From JBCBKP01 sp038521625 (GTDB taxonomy: Bacteria; Planctomycetota; Phycisphaerae; Phycisphaerales; UBA1924): a stretch of 64,000 bases of DNA. Positions 27,911-36,769 of the stretch are shown here, in pieces. Below the pieces are notes generated by a model that was not told where the DNA came from, ran no database searches, and saw only the letters and a program-made list of their open reading frames with translations. The position numbers and the translations under genes were made by a program. Location of the stretch: assembly GCA_038521625.1 (NCBI GenBank), contig JBCBKP010000013.1, positions 16,395 to 80,394 of the forward strand, in the 5' to 3' direction. The stretch's first letter is position 1, and each line of letters opens with the position of its first letter.

Positions 27911-28849
27911 CTATTCGAGCGCCACAACGTCGCGACGCTCCGCCACGCGCATGCCCGCGGCCTCGACCGCACGCCGGGCATCGCTGCCCTCGTACTGCGC
28001 CGGGTTCGAGTGGTTCAGGTGGACGAACCGCACCTTCGCACGCTCAGAATCGGGAAGCGACCCGAAGCGCTCGAGCGTGGTCGTGATGAACGGGTGCGGG
28101 ATCTTCGAGAGGTCGCGCCCGGGCAGCTCGTCGCCGCTGTAGAACGTCGCGTCGAGGTAGGCGACGTCGACGCGGGCGATCAGGTCCTCGATCCGTGTGC
28201 CCATCTCGTCCAGCTCACGCCACGAGTCGATGTCCGGCAGGTAGAGCGCCGATGCCGACGGTCCGTCGATGACGAAGCCGACCGTCTCGCTGAACTCGCC
28301 GCGGTGGGGGACCTCGATCGGCGTCACGCTGACCCGCTCAGAGAGCCGCACCGGCGAGCCCACCGACAGATCTCGCAGCCCGATGTTCTCCAGCTCGACC
28401 AGCAGGCTCCAAGGCCCGTTGTCCTCGATGAACGCCCGCATCCGCGGCATCGCCCACACCGGCACGCCCGAGGTGCCCATCGACTCACGCCCCAGGAACA
28501 CCAGCCCGGCGTAGTGCCCGATGTGCGCGTGCGTCAGAAAGATCCCGTCGATCTGCGATCGCCCGGTGGTCTCGTACAGCAGCCGGTGCTGCGCTCGGAA
28601 GTCCGGAGTGCAGTCGAACAGGTACTGCTTCTCGCCGTCGATCACCGCGATCGAGGTCGCGTATCTGCGAAGCGACGGCTCTGTCCAGCCCCGGTGCCGG
28701 AACGCGCCCGCCTGCGGCACGCCGGCGTCCTGGCCCGTGCCGAGCACGAGCACCCGCACGCCGGGCGCCCCATCACGCAGCGGCGTCGACGCGCAGCCGG
28801 CGACGACCACCGTGAACAGCAACAGCAACGCGATGGGCATCCGCGCCAT
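27911..28849 (-). CDS. PqqB-like metallo-beta-lactamase-fold lipoprotein
   Basis: 312 residues from the ATG at 28847-28849. The signal ends LLLFTVVVAGCAS, a lipobox. The first strand, VRVLVLGTGQDAGVPQ, resembles the start of PqqB, and FLTHAHIGHYAGL is the metal-binding loop, with Gly where most family members have Asp (HxHxDH). Later HRGEFSETVGFVI, LYLPDID and FVHLNHSNP supply further ligands. PqqB is an oxygenase-like member of this fold, but no pqq genes are here, so this is more likely an uncharacterised exported hydrolase. It is divergent from a serine hydrolase gene, 116 bases away. Confidence 0.8.
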   Translation of the reverse strand: MARMPIALLLLFTVVVAGCASTPLRDGAPGVRVLVLGTGQDAGVPQAGAFRHRGWTEPSLRRYATSIAVIDGEKQYLFDCTPDFRAQHRLLYETTGRSQIDGIFLTHAHIGHYAGLVFLGRESMGTSGVPVWAMPRMRAFIEDNGPWSLLVELENIGLRDLSVGSPVRLSERVSVTPIEVPHRGEFSETVGFVIDGPSASALYLPDIDSWRELDEMGTRIEDLIARVDVAYLDATFYSGDELPGRDLSKIPHPFITTTLERFGSLPDSERAKVRFVHLNHSNPAQYEGSDARRAVEAAGMRVAERRDVVALE

Positions 28850-28965
28850 GGCCCGCAGCCTAACCGCCTCCCAGTTTGGCCCGCAGCTCGGACCGCAGTT
28901 CGGATCCCGCGACGGGCCGGTCCGCGCTGCGCATCCGGACACCCCACGCCACCGGAGACCCATCG

Positions 28966-30474
28966 ATGCGCAGAGCCAGCCCCGCCGTCGTCTTCTCGTC
29001 GCTCCTCGCCGCGATGCCAGCGATCGCGTTCGCGCAGCCCGAGTACCCGGACACGATCGCCGGCGAGCGCGCCGAGGCCTACTTCGAGGCCGTGCTGACC
29101 GGCGAGCGGGAGGCCATCGAGGCGATGCTGCTCGAGCAGGTCGCCGCTCCGCTCCTCGAGTTCATGCCGGTGGGCGAGCAGGCCGATCTCTCGCTCGACA
29201 TCCGCGCACTGATCGGCGCGCTCGACTCGGTGGTCTCGCCGAACCCCAACCTGGCGCTCGTGCTCGCGGACGGCCCCGAGGGCTGGTATCGCTTTTCGGT
29301 CCGCGTCCACCACGAGGAGCCGCACAAGATCATCGGCATCGGCATCAACCCTGCCGACCCGCCGGAGTTCAGGGGCCTGGAACGCCGCGGATCCGACGGC
29401 GAGATGACCGCGATCCTCGACGACTACGTGATCTACCTGGCCGACGTCGATCGCTTCAGCGGCGCCGTGCTCGTCGCCCGCGACGGCGAGGTGATCTTCG
29501 AGCGCGCCGCCGGCGAGGCCTCGAAGCGGTGGGGGATCGAGAACACGCCGGCGACCCGCTTCAGCCTCGGATCGGCGAACAAGCTCATGACCGCCATGGC
29601 GATCATGCAGCTCCGCGAGCGCGGCCTGCTCGGGCTCGACGACCTCGTCGGCGACCACCTCTCCGACTACCCGGGCGAGGACGTCAAGACCCGCGTCACC
29701 ATCCACCACCTGCTGACCCACACCGGCGGCACCGGCGACCACTTCGGGCCCGAGTACCACGAGATCAACCGTCTCAACGCCCGCTACCCGTCCGAGATCC
29801 AGAGTCTCTTCGAGGGCAACGGCGTCGCCTACGAGCCCGATTCGGAGCTCAAGTACTCCAACGCGGGCTACTACCTGCTCGGCATGATCGTCGAGGCCGC
29901 CAGCGGCATGAACTACTACGACTACTGCCGCGAGTTCATCACGGGACCGCTCGGCATGGCCGACACCGACTTCTTCGACGCCGACATGCCGGTGCCCAAC
30001 GTCGCCGAGGGCTACATCCCGACCGACGACTACCTCCGCATGCTCGAGGACGAGAACGAGGACCCGAACGCGCCCTTCGAGTCCGGCTACCGCAGCAACG
30101 TCTTCGTCCGCGCCATCAAGGGCGCGTCCGTCGGCGGCGGGTACTCGTCCGTCCGCGACCTCTCCACCCTCGCCGACGCCTGGATGAACCGAGAGGTCGT
30201 CGGAGACGAGTCGTTCGAGCTCATGACCACCCACCACATGCCCTGGGGCGGCTCCGGGAAGATGCACTACGGCTACGGCGTCATGGCCCAGTCGCTGCCC
30301 GACGGGCGCGAGTGCTTCGGCCACGGCGGCGACTTCCCGGGCGTGCAGACCCGCTTCTGCGTCGTGCCCGACCTAGAGGGCGACGGCTACTACACCATCG
30401 CGGTCCAGACCAACTACGCCCAGGCCGCGATGCCGGTCTACGCGATGGTGCAGCGCCTGCTGCCGACGCGCTGA
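28966..30474 (+). CDS. Exported serine hydrolase of the beta-lactamase/DD-peptidase fold
   Basis: 502 residues, ATG with GGAG 9 bases upstream. Signal peptide MRRASPAVVFSSLLAAMP ending AFA before QPEYP. Residues ~30-150 form a small NTF2-like domain, then comes a class C-type catalytic domain: Ser203-x-x-Lys206 (SANK), Tyr297-Ser298-Asn299, HHLLTHTGG, and His453-Gly-Gly in place of KTG. This family includes esterases and D-aminopeptidases as well as beta-lactamases; the HGG triad is typical of the non-lactamase members. It is convergent with the HNH nuclease gene (14 bases between stops). Confidence 0.85.
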   Translation: MRRASPAVVFSSLLAAMPAIAFAQPEYPDTIAGERAEAYFEAVLTGEREAIEAMLLEQVAAPLLEFMPVGEQADLSLDIRALIGALDSVVSPNPNLALVLADGPEGWYRFSVRVHHEEPHKIIGIGINPADPPEFRGLERRGSDGEMTAILDDYVIYLADVDRFSGAVLVARDGEVIFERAAGEASKRWGIENTPATRFSLGSANKLMTAMAIMQLRERGLLGLDDLVGDHLSDYPGEDVKTRVTIHHLLTHTGGTGDHFGPEYHEINRLNARYPSEIQSLFEGNGVAYEPDSELKYSNAGYYLLGMIVEAASGMNYYDYCREFITGPLGMADTDFFDADMPVPNVAEGYIPTDDYLRMLEDENEDPNAPFESGYRSNVFVRAIKGASVGGGYSSVRDLSTLADAWMNREVVGDESFELMTTHHMPWGGSGKMHYGYGVMAQSLPDGRECFGHGGDFPGVQTRFCVVPDLEGDGYYTIAVQTNYAQAAMPVYAMVQRLLPTR

Positions 30475-30488
30475 GGCCTGCCGAAGGA

Positions 30489-31349
30489 TTACTTGAGCTC
30501 GACGCTCCAGTACGCCTCGTCGAGGAACGCCTTCCACGACGCGTACTTCGCGTGACCCAGCTTGACCGAGATCAGCGGGTTGCGACGCGGCTGCACCGGC
30601 TTGCGGATGAGCCGCATCCGCGCCTGCTCCGGCGTCCGGCCGCCCTTCTTGGCGTTGCACCGCACGCACGCGCACACGAGGTTCTGCCACGTGTCCGGTC
30701 CGCCCTGGCTCCGCGGCTGCACGTGGTCGATCGACAGCTCGCTCGTCGGGAAGAACCGCCCGCAGTACTGGCACCGGTTGCGGTCACGCGCGAACAGGTT
30801 CCGGCGGTTCAGCTTCACCTGCTGGTCCGGCAGACGCTCGTAGCCCAGCAGCCGGATCACCCGAGGCACCGCGATCTCGAACCGCACCGTCCGCACCCAG
30901 TCGTGCCGGTCCGGCTCGAACTGTCGCTGCAGCGCCGCGATCTCCATCCACGAATCGAAGTCGTAGTTGAGGTACTGCCCCTCGTTGACGTCGATCACCT
31001 CGGCCGCGTCACGCGCCAGCAGGCCGAACGCCCGCCGCGCCGAGACGACCCGGATCGCCACGTACAGCTTGTTCAGCACGAGGACCTTCGACTCGAGCCC
31101 CTCGCCGACCGGCAGGGACACCGCGCCGCCGATCATCGGCGCGCCGTCGAGCCCGTCGAGATCGTGCTGCTGCGCAGCGGCCGGCGACCGGGCCCCGGAG
31201 GCATCGACCCCCGCGACGTCGCCGGCCCAACGTATTTCTGGAGCCTCGGCAGCGGCGGGAGATCCCCCACGGCCTGATCGCCGCTTCGACCTCGACGCGC
31301 CGTTCGACCGTGAGCCGAGCATCGAACGGAGTTGTATCCGGCAATCCAC
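30489..31349 (-). CDS. HNH endonuclease family protein
   Basis: 286 residues if started at the GTG 31347-31349; an ATG at 31320-31322 gives 277, and neither has a convincing Shine-Dalgarno. The N-terminal ~70 residues are low-complexity. A helical domain (VLVLNKLYVAIRVVSARRAF) precedes the HNH core: NRCQYCGRFFP, SIDHVQPRSQGGPDTWQN, CVRCNAKKGG, with CxxC zinc ligands on both sides. Proteins of this arrangement are single-copy housekeeping HNH nucleases in many bacteria, probably in DNA repair rather than mobile introns. It is convergent with the serine hydrolase gene. Confidence 0.85.
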   Translation of the reverse strand: MDCRIQLRSMLGSRSNGASRSKRRSGRGGSPAAAEAPEIRWAGDVAGVDASGARSPAAAQQHDLDGLDGAPMIGGAVSLPVGEGLESKVLVLNKLYVAIRVVSARRAFGLLARDAAEVIDVNEGQYLNYDFDSWMEIAALQRQFEPDRHDWVRTVRFEIAVPRVIRLLGYERLPDQQVKLNRRNLFARDRNRCQYCGRFFPTSELSIDHVQPRSQGGPDTWQNLVCACVRCNAKKGGRTPEQARMRLIRKPVQPRRNPLISVKLGHAKYASWKAFLDEAYWSVELK

Positions 31350-31488
31350 AACCGTTCAACAGTGTCGTGGATAGACGAACGTCCGCTGAACGCCGCGTTC
31401 ACGGTTTCTGAACCAAACCACCGGACAAACAGCGTGCAAGCCGGTCTTCGTGGGAGTTGTTTGGGTCGCGCGACGCAGAATCGAGCGT

Positions 31489-31533
31489 GCGCCCGCGGGG
31501 CGCTCCGGAAGCGAGTGTGCGCCCGGAGGGCGC
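31489..31533. repeat. Two tandem GCGCCC-NNN-GGGCGC hairpins, 30-bp period
   Basis: Perfect 6-bp stems with 3-base loops lie at 31489-31503 (loop GCG) and 31519-31533 (loop GGA). The surrounding bases are also similar, giving a ~28-base imperfect direct repeat with a 30-base period. They lie 16 bases past the purH stop codon, so they may act as a terminator or mRNA 3'-end stabiliser for purH; there is no U-run. The rest of the gap 31350-31548 shows nothing I can name. Confidence 0.5.
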
Positions 31534-31548
31534 TACGGAGCGCTCAAA

Positions 31549-33183
31549 CTAGTGCCGGAAGCGACGCACGCCGGTGATCAGGCACGCCACGCCGTGCTTC
31601 TCACACAACTCGAACGTCTCCCCGTCGCGCTTCGAGCCGCCCGGATGGACCAGCACCCGGGCCCCCGCCCGGATCAGCAGTTCCGGCCCGTCGGGGAACG
31701 GGAAGAACGCGTCGCTCACCGCGATCGTCCCCTCGGCCGACGCCCCGGCCTTCTCGATCGCCAGCCGGCACGACGCGACGCGGTCCATCTGCCCCGCGCC
31801 CGCGCCGAACAGACGCACCGAGCCGCCCTCGCGACCGCCCAGCAAGATCGAGTTGCTCGAGAGCGCGCGGACGACCAGCTCGAGCGCCGCCGCGTCGCGC
31901 CGGACGTCCTCGCCCGGCTCGGGGCCCGCGGCCAGCTCCCACGAGGCCGGGTCCGGCATCCGTCGGTCCCGGCGCTGCGCCAGGATCGCGTCGATCGTCC
32001 CGCGCAGCTCGACAGAATCCTCTCGCCAGCCGGCCCCGAGGTCGCCGACCGCCAGCAGACGCACGTTCTTCCAGCGTTCCGCCAGGATCTCGACCGCACC
32101 CGGCTCGAACGACGGCGCGACGAGCACCTCGAAGAACCGCGACGGGTCCGCGATGATCGAGGCCGCCTCCTCCCCGAGCGCCGACGACACCGCCAGGATC
32201 CCGCCGAACGCCGCCATCGGGTCGCCCGCGATCGCCGCGCTCACCGCGTCGGCGACCGACGGCGCCACCGACGCGCCGCACGGGTTCGTGTGCTTCACCA
32301 CGCACGCCGCCGATTCGTCCGACCCGCGTCCGCGGAGCATCGCGGCGAGCTGCGCGACCAGTTCGAGCGCCGCCGCGCCGTCGAGGAGGTTGTTGTAGCT
32401 CAGCGCCTTCCCGTGCAGCTGCTCGGCCCGCAGCACGCTCGGGCCGTCCACCCCCGGGCCGACATACGCCGCCGCCGGCTGGTGAGGGTTCTCGCCGTAG
32501 CGCAGCTCCATCGTCCGGCGCACGCCCAGCGACAGCGCCCCGGGCAGCGTCGGGTCCCCCTGCAGATCGACCGGCTCGCCCGCGAGATAGCCCGAGATCG
32601 CCGCGTCGTACGCCGCCGTCCGGCTGAACGCCGCGAACGCCAGCTCCTCGCGCAGCGCGAGGGTCGTCGCCCCGTCGTTCGCCTCGAGCTCGCCGGCCAC
32701 CCGCTCGTACTGCGACGGGTCCGTCACGACCGCCACGTGCGCGTGGTTCTTCGCCGCAGCGCGGATCATCGCGGGGCCGCCGATATCGATCTGCTCGATC
32801 GCCTCGCCGCGCGTCACGCCCTCACGCGCCACCGTCCGCTCGAACGGATACAGGTTCACGCACAGCAGGTCGATGCCGCCGATACCGTGCTCGTCCATCG
32901 CCGCGGCGTGCTCGTCGTCGTCGCGCAACGCCAGCAGCCCGCCGTGGATCTTCGGGTGCAGCGTCTTCACGCGCCCGCCCATGATCTCCGGGAAGCCGGT
33001 GACGTCCGAGACGTCGGTGACCTCCAGCCCCGCGTCGCGGAGCGCCCGCGCCGTGCCGCCCGTCGAGAGCAACTCCACGCCGCGCTCCGCGAGCGCCCGC
33101 GCGAACCCGGTCAGGCCAGACTTGTCGCTGACAGAGAGCAGCGCGCGACGCTCCGCCGCGCGCCCTGATGCCGTCGTCCCCAA
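31549..33183 (-). CDS. purH: Bifunctional AICAR formyltransferase / IMP cyclohydrolase
   Basis: 544 residues from a TTG at 33181-33183 with GGAG 7 bases upstream. PurH catalyses the last two steps of IMP synthesis. The N-terminal MGS-like cyclohydrolase domain (residues ~15-150: LLSTGGTARAL, GRVKTLHPKIHGGLLA) and the AICAR transformylase domain (LRYGENPHQ, LSYNNLLDG, CVVKHTNPCG, SDAFFPFPDGPE) are complete. It begins 13 bases after the BamB-like gene on the same strand, so the two may be co-transcribed. Length is normal (E. coli 529). Confidence 0.97.
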   Translation of the reverse strand: MGTTASGRAAERRALLSVSDKSGLTGFARALAERGVELLSTGGTARALRDAGLEVTDVSDVTGFPEIMGGRVKTLHPKIHGGLLALRDDDEHAAAMDEHGIGGIDLLCVNLYPFERTVAREGVTRGEAIEQIDIGGPAMIRAAAKNHAHVAVVTDPSQYERVAGELEANDGATTLALREELAFAAFSRTAAYDAAISGYLAGEPVDLQGDPTLPGALSLGVRRTMELRYGENPHQPAAAYVGPGVDGPSVLRAEQLHGKALSYNNLLDGAAALELVAQLAAMLRGRGSDESAACVVKHTNPCGASVAPSVADAVSAAIAGDPMAAFGGILAVSSALGEEAASIIADPSRFFEVLVAPSFEPGAVEILAERWKNVRLLAVGDLGAGWREDSVELRGTIDAILAQRRDRRMPDPASWELAAGPEPGEDVRRDAAALELVVRALSSNSILLGGREGGSVRLFGAGAGQMDRVASCRLAIEKAGASAEGTIAVSDAFFPFPDGPELLIRAGARVLVHPGGSKRDGETFELCEKHGVACLITGVRRFRH

Positions 33184-33196
33184 CGTGTCGCTCCGT

Positions 33197-34432
33197 TCAC
33201 CGCGTCCCGAACGCGATCACCACGCCGCTCTCGCCGACCGCGAACAGCCGCGGGTCCGACCCGCCATCGGCGAGCAGCCGCTCGACGTCCGGCAGCTCGA
33301 CCCGCTGGATCACGTCGCCTTCGCTGCGGTCGATCAGGTTGAGCTCCCGGGCCCGCGCGTCCCACACGAGCAGCTCGCGGTTCCGCGTGCCCAGCACCGT
33401 CCCGCCAACGCCCTCGGCGATCCACTCGACGTCGCCCGTCTGCGCGTCGAACGCGTGCAGCCCGACTCCCTCGACCTCGCAGTAGAGCACGTCACCCAGC
33501 ACCGCCGGCTGGATCCGCAGCGGCGTCGCCGTGCGATAGCGCCACACCCGCTCGGCGCCGAACGGCCGGTACGCGTAGACCGACTGGTCCTCGCTCGCGA
33601 TGAACATCAGCTCGCCGTCCGTCACCGGCGTCGTCGCCGAACCGCCGCTGATCCGCCCGCGACCGATCGCGCTCGCCGTCACGGGATTGATGAAGACCAC
33701 GTCCCCCGCCTGCGAGACGGCCGCGACGTACTCGCCGACCACGATCGGCCGAGCCGTGATCGCGCCGGTCAACCCGTACCGCCACGCCACGACACCGTCC
33801 CGGTAGATCCCGGCGAGCAGCTGACCCTCGCCGCCCGCGAACCGGTGCGCCAGCAGCTCACCCTGCGGCGTGCCGAACACCGCCAGCCCGCCGACCAACG
33901 CCGGGGCCGTCGAAACCAGCCGCTCGGTGCGCTGCCGCGCGAGCTGGTTGCCCGTCCCCAGCTCCAGCCCGTACAGCGCCGGGGTCGAGTACGACAGCAG
34001 CGTCCGGTCGTCGACGACGTCGTGACCGAGGAACCGCGTCCGCGGCGTCGCGACAGGGAACGCCCAGATCGTCTGCCCGCTCGAGGCGTTCAGGACCGTC
34101 GTCCGCGTCTCGCTGTCCTGCACCACGATCCGGTCACGCCCGTACTCGACGAACTCGACCTCGGCACGCCGGCCGATCTGCGGCGTGTTCGACCACTCCC
34201 ACCGGTAGCCGAGCCGCGCCCAATCGTCGTGCACGATCCGCACGCCCTCGCTCACCGTCACCGCCTCGGGGCCGCCGGGGGCAGGCGTGCCCGCGGACGA
34301 GCCCGAGCGCGACGAGTCCGCCCCCGCACGCGAGCCAGAGCTCGTGCCCGAGCTGGCGCACCCCGCGAGCAGCGCCGCGACGGCGGCCACGCCCAGACCC
34401 AATCGGGCGAACTTCTGCGTTCCGGCGTTCAT
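33197..34432 (-). CDS. PQQ-like beta-propeller lipoprotein (BamB-like)
   Basis: 411 residues from the ATG at 34430-34432, with AGGGAG 6 bases upstream. A lipoprotein signal (AAVAALLAGCAS) and a Ser/Gly-rich linker lead to a seven- to eight-bladed PQQ-type propeller with repeated blades such as NASSGQTIWAFPV, VAWRYGLTGAIT, and DAQTGDVEWIAEGV. BamB is the outer-membrane barrel-assembly accessory lipoprotein with this form, but in planctomycetes the fold is used widely, so the role is open. The gene precedes purH by 13 bases and is divergent from ribE. Confidence 0.75.
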   Translation of the reverse strand: MNAGTQKFARLGLGVAAVAALLAGCASSGTSSGSRAGADSSRSGSSAGTPAPGGPEAVTVSEGVRIVHDDWARLGYRWEWSNTPQIGRRAEVEFVEYGRDRIVVQDSETRTTVLNASSGQTIWAFPVATPRTRFLGHDVVDDRTLLSYSTPALYGLELGTGNQLARQRTERLVSTAPALVGGLAVFGTPQGELLAHRFAGGEGQLLAGIYRDGVVAWRYGLTGAITARPIVVGEYVAAVSQAGDVVFINPVTASAIGRGRISGGSATTPVTDGELMFIASEDQSVYAYRPFGAERVWRYRTATPLRIQPAVLGDVLYCEVEGVGLHAFDAQTGDVEWIAEGVGGTVLGTRNRELLVWDARARELNLIDRSEGDVIQRVELPDVERLLADGGSDPRLFAVGESGVVIAFGTR

Positions 34433-34572
34433 CTGAGACTCCCTAACGCGGCCCACGCGCTCGATCCGGTCGTCCGGTCTCGCCACCCCGCGGCCGCTCG
34501 GCGGCTCGCCAGTATCGGGCTCGCCCCGCGGGAGGTCAACTCTCGGCCCCGCCCACACCTCTACGCTCCGCC

Positions 34573-35208
34573 GTGTTCACCGGACTCATCCAGGCCACCG
34601 GCCTTGTCCAGAAGATCGGGCCCTCGCCCGCCGGCTCGCGCCTGCTCGTCGACTCCCGCGGCTGGGACCACACGCCCGACCGCGGCGCCTCCATCGCCGT
34701 CTCCGGCTGCTGCCTCACCGTCGCCGAGGGCCCCGAGCCCGGCCGTCCGCTCGCCTTCGACGTCATCCCGGAGACGCTCGCCAAGACGTCCCTCGGGAGC
34801 CTCGGGCCCGGCTCGCACGTCAACCTCGAGCACGCCGCCACCGCGTCGACCCTCCTCGGCGGCCACATCGTCCAGGGCCACGTCGACGGCGTCGGCACGG
34901 TCGCCAACGTCACCCTCCCGGGCGAGAACGCGCACCGCGAGTGGCGCCTCCGCGTCGCACCGCCCGCCGAACTCATGCCCTACGTCACGCCGAAGGGCTC
35001 GATCGCCATCGAGGGCGTCAGCCTGACCATCGCCGAGATCGACGTGCCGGCCGGCTGGTTCGAGGTCGCGCTGATCCCGGAGACCCTCGAGAAGACCACC
35101 CTCGACGCCCTGGCGGAGGGCGATCCGGTCAATCTCGAGGCCGACACCGTCGCCAAGACCGTCGTCCACTACCTCCGCCATTATGCTGACGCGGCCCGTG
35201 AGCGATGA
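34573..35208 (+). CDS. ribE: Riboflavin synthase alpha chain
   Basis: 211 residues from a GTG. The two lumazine-binding repeats are clear: MFTGLIQATGLVQKI with GASIAVSGCCLTV, and GGHIVQGHVDGVGTV with GSIAIEGVSLTIAEI. The enzyme dismutates two 6,7-dimethyl-8-ribityllumazine molecules to riboflavin. No Shine-Dalgarno is seen; a TACGCT hexamer at 34562-34567 ends 5 bases before the GTG, so the message could be leaderless. No FMN riboswitch is visible upstream. The 3' end overlaps the next gene by 26 bases. Confidence 0.95.
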   Translation: MFTGLIQATGLVQKIGPSPAGSRLLVDSRGWDHTPDRGASIAVSGCCLTVAEGPEPGRPLAFDVIPETLAKTSLGSLGPGSHVNLEHAATASTLLGGHIVQGHVDGVGTVANVTLPGENAHREWRLRVAPPAELMPYVTPKGSIAIEGVSLTIAEIDVPAGWFEVALIPETLEKTTLDALAEGDPVNLEADTVAKTVVHYLRHYADAARER

Positions 35209-35917
35209 CGCACGCCAAGAACGACGCGCCGACGCCAAGGACCTCCTCGATCAGCACCGCTACCTCGTCGACGACGAACGCGACTTCGCCGCCAAGCTCG
35301 TCACCGAACGCCGCATCAAGCTGAGCTTCGTTTCGCTGGTCGTCGGGCTCGGCCTCTTCAACCTCGGCAACATCCCCGAGCTCGTCGACGCCGCCGCCGG
35401 CGGCGCGATCCCCTCACCCGCGTTCGTCGTCGTCTCGCTCCTGACCGCCGCGACGCTCGTCCTCGCCCTGGCGCTGATCGCCGTCGAGAGCGACGACCCG
35501 CTCACCCGGGCCGCGCTCGCCGCGCTCGGGCTCAGCGCTCGCGCCGTCACGGTCGCGACCTTCCCGCTCAGACGACCCCTCCGGCCCGCCGTCACCCGCC
35601 CGCGCTACACCGCCGCCCTCCGCGCCCTGCTCGTCGACGAGGGCGAGCTCGACCAGTTCCGCGGCGAGTTCCCCGAGCTGGTCTTCCGGATCGAGAACCT
35701 CCGCGTCGCCTACGAGCGCCTCGCCATCTCGAACCGCCGCGTCCGCAAGCGTCTGGAGCGCGGCTCGTTTTTCTTGATCGCGAGCTTCATTTCGATTATA
35801 GTTTTGTTCGGAATGATCGTGGCCAACCTCGGGTTGTCTCCGCCGACCGATGGAGCCGATACAGGACCCGAGAGTTCGCACGTTCGAGGATCACGCGATG
35901 TCGAGCCGGCAGGCTGA
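35183..35917 (+). CDS. Three-segment membrane protein of unknown function
   Basis: 244 residues from the ATG at 35183 (an in-frame GTG at 35198 is an alternative). Two membrane segments near residues 50-65 and 77-96, then a helical cytoplasmic stretch, a Arg-rich turn (NRRVRKRLERG), and a final segment FFLIASFISIIVLFGMIV (about 195-212). That last segment uses codons rare in this window (ATT, ATA, GTT, TTG) and coincides with a good promoter (35774-35802). It overlaps ribE at its 5' end and the next small gene at its 3' end. No family recognised. Confidence 0.7.
   Translation: MLTRPVSDDARQERRADAKDLLDQHRYLVDDERDFAAKLVTERRIKLSFVSLVVGLGLFNLGNIPELVDAAAGGAIPSPAFVVVSLLTAATLVLALALIAVESDDPLTRAALAALGLSARAVTVATFPLRRPLRPAVTRPRYTAALRALLVDEGELDQFRGEFPELVFRIENLRVAYERLAISNRRVRKRLERGSFFLIASFISIIVLFGMIVANLGLSPPTDGADTGPESSHVRGSRDVEPAG
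35774..35802 (+). promoter_or_regulatory. Intragenic sigma-70-type promoter
   Basis: TTGATC (35774-35779) and TATAGT (35797-35802) are separated by exactly 17 bases and match the consensus at 4 and 5 of 6 positions, the best pair I found. It lies inside the last membrane segment of the preceding gene and would start RNA near 35809, about 90 bases upstream of the small gene at 35898. Confidence 0.5.
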
Positions 35918-36089
35918 CAACCCGGCCCAGAACGAGCGCCGAGCGCAACGCCCGCCGTTCGACGTCCAACGCGCCATCGACGCCGCCCGCGAAGAGCAGC
36001 GCCGCATCCGGGCTCGCGCCGAGCGCGAGCGCCGCGCCGAACGCGCCACCTGGTTCGGCCGCCTGATCAGCGCGATCGCCGTGCCCTAG
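35898..36089 (+). CDS. Small Arg/Glu-rich protein, 63 residues
   Basis: Starts at the ATG 35898, which has GAGGA 7 bases upstream; an earlier in-frame ATG at 35850 has none. It overlaps the end of the membrane-protein gene by 20 bases. The product is a charged helix (AAREEQRRIRARAERERR) followed by a short amphipathic end (TWFGRLISAIAVP) that could touch a membrane. No family recognised. The candidate promoter at 35774-35802 would express it separately. Confidence 0.6.
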   Translation: MSSRQADNPAQNERRAQRPPFDVQRAIDAAREEQRRIRARAERERRAERATWFGRLISAIAVP

Positions 36090-36129
36090 AGCCGTCCCCC
36101 AACGCTCGGGAACGCCCCGCGGCGCCCGC

Positions 36130-36711
36130 TCAGACCACCAGCACCGGCCGCTCGTCGAAGCTTGTGCCATCGGAGCGCACCGCGCTCAGCCCCGCTAGCT
36201 CGAGGGCCCGCCGGAGCAACGCCGCGTCCGACTCGTCGAACGCCCCGAGCTCGAAGCTGTCCACGTCGAACACGCCCCAGCAGCCGCCGACCCCGTCCGC
36301 GCCGACCTCGAACAGCGGCACGATCACCTCGCTCAGATCGCGCGGGTCGCACGCGACGTAGTTCTCGCCCAGCGACCGCACATCCCGCACGACCATCGAC
36401 CGCGCCTCGAGGAAGCTCCGCCCGCACGCGCCCTGCATGCCGATCGGGCTGCAGGCCGGCTTGTCCCGGTGCGCCGCCAGGACCATCGCGTCCCCGGGCT
36501 CGGCGCCGTGCTCGTTGCCCTCCGGCGCAATCTCGTAGAAGCCCGCCCAGCTCGCCGGCCCGCCCACGCTCGGATCGGATCCGAGCCCAAACGCAGACCA
36601 GTAGGCGTCCGCGAACGCCCGCATCCGGGCGCCCCGGTCACCCGAGATCGACCGCGCCGCCTCCAGGAGCGACGCGCACGCGGCGTCCCGATCGAATCCC
36701 GTCGTTGTCAT
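36130..36711 (-). CDS. msrC: GAF-domain free methionine-(R)-sulfoxide reductase
   Basis: 193 residues from the ATG at 36709-36711. The GAF domain carries the three cysteines of fRMsr enzymes: KPACSPI (Cys87), GACGRSF (Cys96) and VACDPRDLSE (Cys121), plus WAGFYEI and FDVDSFELGAFDESD. These enzymes repair oxidised free methionine. An N-terminal helical addition of ~25 residues and an insertion after FYEI are larger than in E. coli MsrC. The gene lies 58 bases after rpsR on the same strand. Confidence 0.85.
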   Translation of the reverse strand: MTTTGFDRDAACASLLEAARSISGDRGARMRAFADAYWSAFGLGSDPSVGGPASWAGFYEIAPEGNEHGAEPGDAMVLAAHRDKPACSPIGMQGACGRSFLEARSMVVRDVRSLGENYVACDPRDLSEVIVPLFEVGADGVGGCWGVFDVDSFELGAFDESDAALLRRALELAGLSAVRSDGTSFDERPVLVV

Positions 36712-36769
36712 GCCGCATGGTTGGCGCCGGCCCGGGATTTCGCCTGGGCCATCGTCCAAGGCCAAGGCG

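Noticed and set aside
27893..27916. GGTTCGAATCCCGTAG on the minus strand, resembling a tRNA T-loop
   Set aside because: Only two base pairs of the T-stem form and no acceptor or anticodon arm can be drawn; it coincides with the end of the PqqB-like coding region.
28966..30474. Calling the serine hydrolase an antibiotic-resistance beta-lactamase
   Set aside because: It has HGG instead of KTG and an extra N-terminal domain, typical of esterase/peptidase members of the fold; the sequence alone does not support resistance.
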